Origin: Moraxella boevrei DSM 14165
GTDB lineage: Bacteria > Pseudomonadota > Gammaproteobacteria > Pseudomonadales > Moraxellaceae
Length of the DNA stretch: 64,000 nt
NCBI RefSeq assembly: GCF_000379845.1
Contig: NZ_KB903810.1
Coordinates: 1-64,000 of the forward strand
Reading direction: 5' to 3'
Translations under genes and position numbers: made by a program
Shown: positions 62,486-64,000 of the stretch, in pieces
How positions within the stretch are numbered: the first letter of the stretch is position 1
Layout: each line of letters begins with the position of its first letter
The notes under the pieces: generated by a model
Databases searched by the model: none
Seen by the model: the letters and a program-made list of their open reading frames with translations, nothing else
What the model was told of the DNA's origin: nothing

Positions 62486-64000
62486 ATGCCAGGTTTTAGT
62501 TTGTCAAATTTTTGTCAATTTTTTAAAAATAATTTAAAAAATTTATTCAATGATTTACCAAGTTATACACCGACACGCCAACATTTTTTTGCATTAATGG
62601 CGGTGTGCGTGTTGGCGCAAATTGGCATTTATTATTTTGGTAAATTACCACCTAATACTCACACCAGCAGTTACCACATCGCTGTCAATGACGAGATGGT
62701 GCATCCGCTATTACAACAACTTAACGACACGCATCCTAACCAAACAGGGGTATACCTGCTCAATGATGGTAAAGATGCGTTCGCCAGTCGGTTGATGCTT
62801 GCCAAAAATGCCAAAAAAACCCTTGATATTCAATATTATATTTGGAAAAAAGATTTGACAGGCGTGTTATTATTCCAAGCCATTCAACAATCTGCCGAAC
62901 GTGGCGTACGAGTACGGCTATTGCTCGATGACAATAACACCAAGGGTTTGGACACGATTTTGTTGGCATTAGACAAACACTCAAATATTGAGGTGCGACT
63001 GTATAATCCCAACAAATATCGGCAAATTCGCAGTTTGGGATTTTTGGCAAATTTTTCCCGTTTAAACCGCCGAATGCACAACAAATCCATGACCGCTGAC
63101 AACCAAATCAGCATCACAGGGGGACGCAATATCGGCGATGAGTATTTTCATGTGGCGGGCAATCCTGTGTTTGCCGACCTTGACACCTTGCTAATTGGGC
63201 ATATTGTTCCAGAGATTTCGCAAGATTTTGACCGTTATTGGAACAGTGCATCGGCGTATCCACTTGGGCAAATTATTGATAAAAGTTTGCTTGGTGAATA
63301 CACCGAAAACAAAGCCAGTCAAAACGATATTTTGCAACAATTATTACAAACCCAACAACGGCAAAATCCCAAATTTCAACAGATTGAACAGCAATATTTG
63401 ACATCATTACAACAGCTTGATTTTACCGAACAAGTACAAAATAACCGCTTAACTTTTGATTGGGCAACGGCCAAACTCGTCAGCGATAATCCACGAAAAA
63501 CGCTAAATCATTTGAACAAGCAAGCGTTAATCTCCCAGTTAATTTTTGACAATATGGGCAATCCACAACGAAACTTGACAATTGTATCACCTTATTTTAT
63601 CCCAACCAAAACAGGGGCAAATCACCTCATCCAACTTGCCAAACAAGGGATTGATATCCAAATTTTGACCAACGCCATGAGTGCCACCGATGTTAAAATC
63701 GTGCATTCAGGTTATGCCAAATACCGCAAATTATTGCTAGAAAATGGCATAAAAATCAATGAGTTAAAACCCGATATCGGTATCGGAAACATCAAAGATA
63801 CCTATCTGACGGGACATACAGGCACGAGTCTACACGCCAAAACCTTTGAGATAGACCGTGAACGGTTATTTATCGGCTCGTATAACCTTGACCCACGCTC
63901 AGCAAATCTGAATACCGAAATGGGCATCATCATTGAAAATCCACAGATTGCCGAGCAGTTGGCACAACGACTACAGCAAGCTCTTGGCGAAAATAGCTAT
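62486..64000 (+). CDS. Phospholipase D/cardiolipin synthase-like protein, C-terminus beyond window
   Basis: The frame runs open to the window edge (505 residues so far). One membrane helix at about 35-51 (ALMAVCVLAQIGIYYFG), then two HKD motifs: H198-K200-D205 in MHNKSMTADN and H450-K452-D457 in LHAKTFEID, each followed by the GG/GS-N pattern (ISITGGRNIGDEYF, LFIGSYNLDPRSANLNTEMG). The layout fits ClsC/YmdC-type cardiolipin synthases, which use phosphatidylglycerol or phosphatidylethanolamine. It begins 13 bases after the crotonase stop; pgsA elsewhere in the window supplies the precursor. Confidence 0.9.
   Translation, partial: MPGFSLSNFCQFFKNNLKNLFNDLPSYTPTRQHFFALMAVCVLAQIGIYYFGKLPPNTHTSSYHIAVNDEMVHPLLQQLNDTHPNQTGVYLLNDGKDAFASRLMLAKNAKKTLDIQYYIWKKDLTGVLLFQAIQQSAERGVRVRLLLDDNNTKGLDTILLALDKHSNIEVRLYNPNKYRQIRSLGFLANFSRLNRRMHNKSMTADNQISITGGRNIGDEYFHVAGNPVFADLDTLLIGHIVPEISQDFDRYWNSASAYPLGQIIDKSLLGEYTENKASQNDILQQLLQTQQRQNPKFQQIEQQYLTSLQQLDFTEQVQNNRLTFDWATAKLVSDNPRKTLNHLNKQALISQLIFDNMGNPQRNLTIVSPYFIPTKTGANHLIQLAKQGIDIQILTNAMSATDVKIVHSGYAKYRKLLLENGIKINELKPDIGIGNIKDTYLTGHTGTSLHAKTFEIDRERLFIGSYNLDPRSANLNTEMGIIIENPQIAEQLAQRLQQALGENSY

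Overview
The window looks like the chromosome of a low-GC gammaproteobacterium of the family Moraxellaceae, most likely Moraxella. This is inferred from gene content (type IV pilus ATPase PilU, a complete Na+-NQR operon, RibBA with a degenerate second domain, GlnD, CcmAB, ComM, HemN) and from the AT-rich intergenic DNA. No database was searched, so the genus is a judgement. No rRNA, tRNA, CRISPR array, prophage or intact transposase was found.

Layout. 0-9 kb: map, msrB, pilU, a small PepSY-like secreted protein, ribBA, comM and a hemN-led cluster. 9-15 kb: glnD, ispE, a BON-MscS channel and a palindromic MITE-like element. 15-21 kb: a MetE-like methyltransferase, an aromatic-acid-type MFS transporter, an alanine-rich lipoprotein, ccmAB and a zinc alcohol dehydrogenase. 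21-23.5 kb: rpsB-tsf, with an isolated hairpin resembling an IS200/IS605 end just downstream.

23.6-32 kb is the accessory region. On the minus strand, in transcription order, it holds a beta-barrel gene broken by one in-frame TAG, a 1059-residue lipoprotein ending in a DUF1566 (C-type-lectin-like) domain, a second MITE-like copy, a short secreted DUF1566 protein, a translationally coupled membrane-anchored protein, and the 3' remnant of an Rpn/PDDEXK-type transposase. Diverging from the barrel gene is a helix-turn-helix protein fused to an NBR1-type Ig domain, followed by a MATE-like transporter. The divergent promoter region contains a clean 7-4-7 inverted repeat that could be the regulator's operator.

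32-42.5 kb is core: rpsP-rimM-trmD-rplS, hisA, nqrABCDEF, yqeY and rpsU. 42.8-56 kb: cytochrome c5-like lipoprotein, ybaK, OPT transporter, TerC/CBS protein, hisD, EamA transporter, nqrM (unlinked from nqrA-F), a histone-deacetylase-family protein, an ABC exporter, a zinc-ribbon membrane protein overlapping rarA, and an acyltransferase. 56-64 kb: osmC-like, pgsA, a possible small RNA with an anti-Shine-Dalgarno loop, argA-yraN-lipoprotein cluster, a DUF11-like secreted protein, a crotonase and a phospholipase D/cardiolipin synthase running off the window end.

The strongest leads are the variable-looking DUF1566 pair with its barrel neighbour and HTH-NBR1 regulator, and the candidate small RNA near 57.7 kb. 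Neither is proven by sequence alone.
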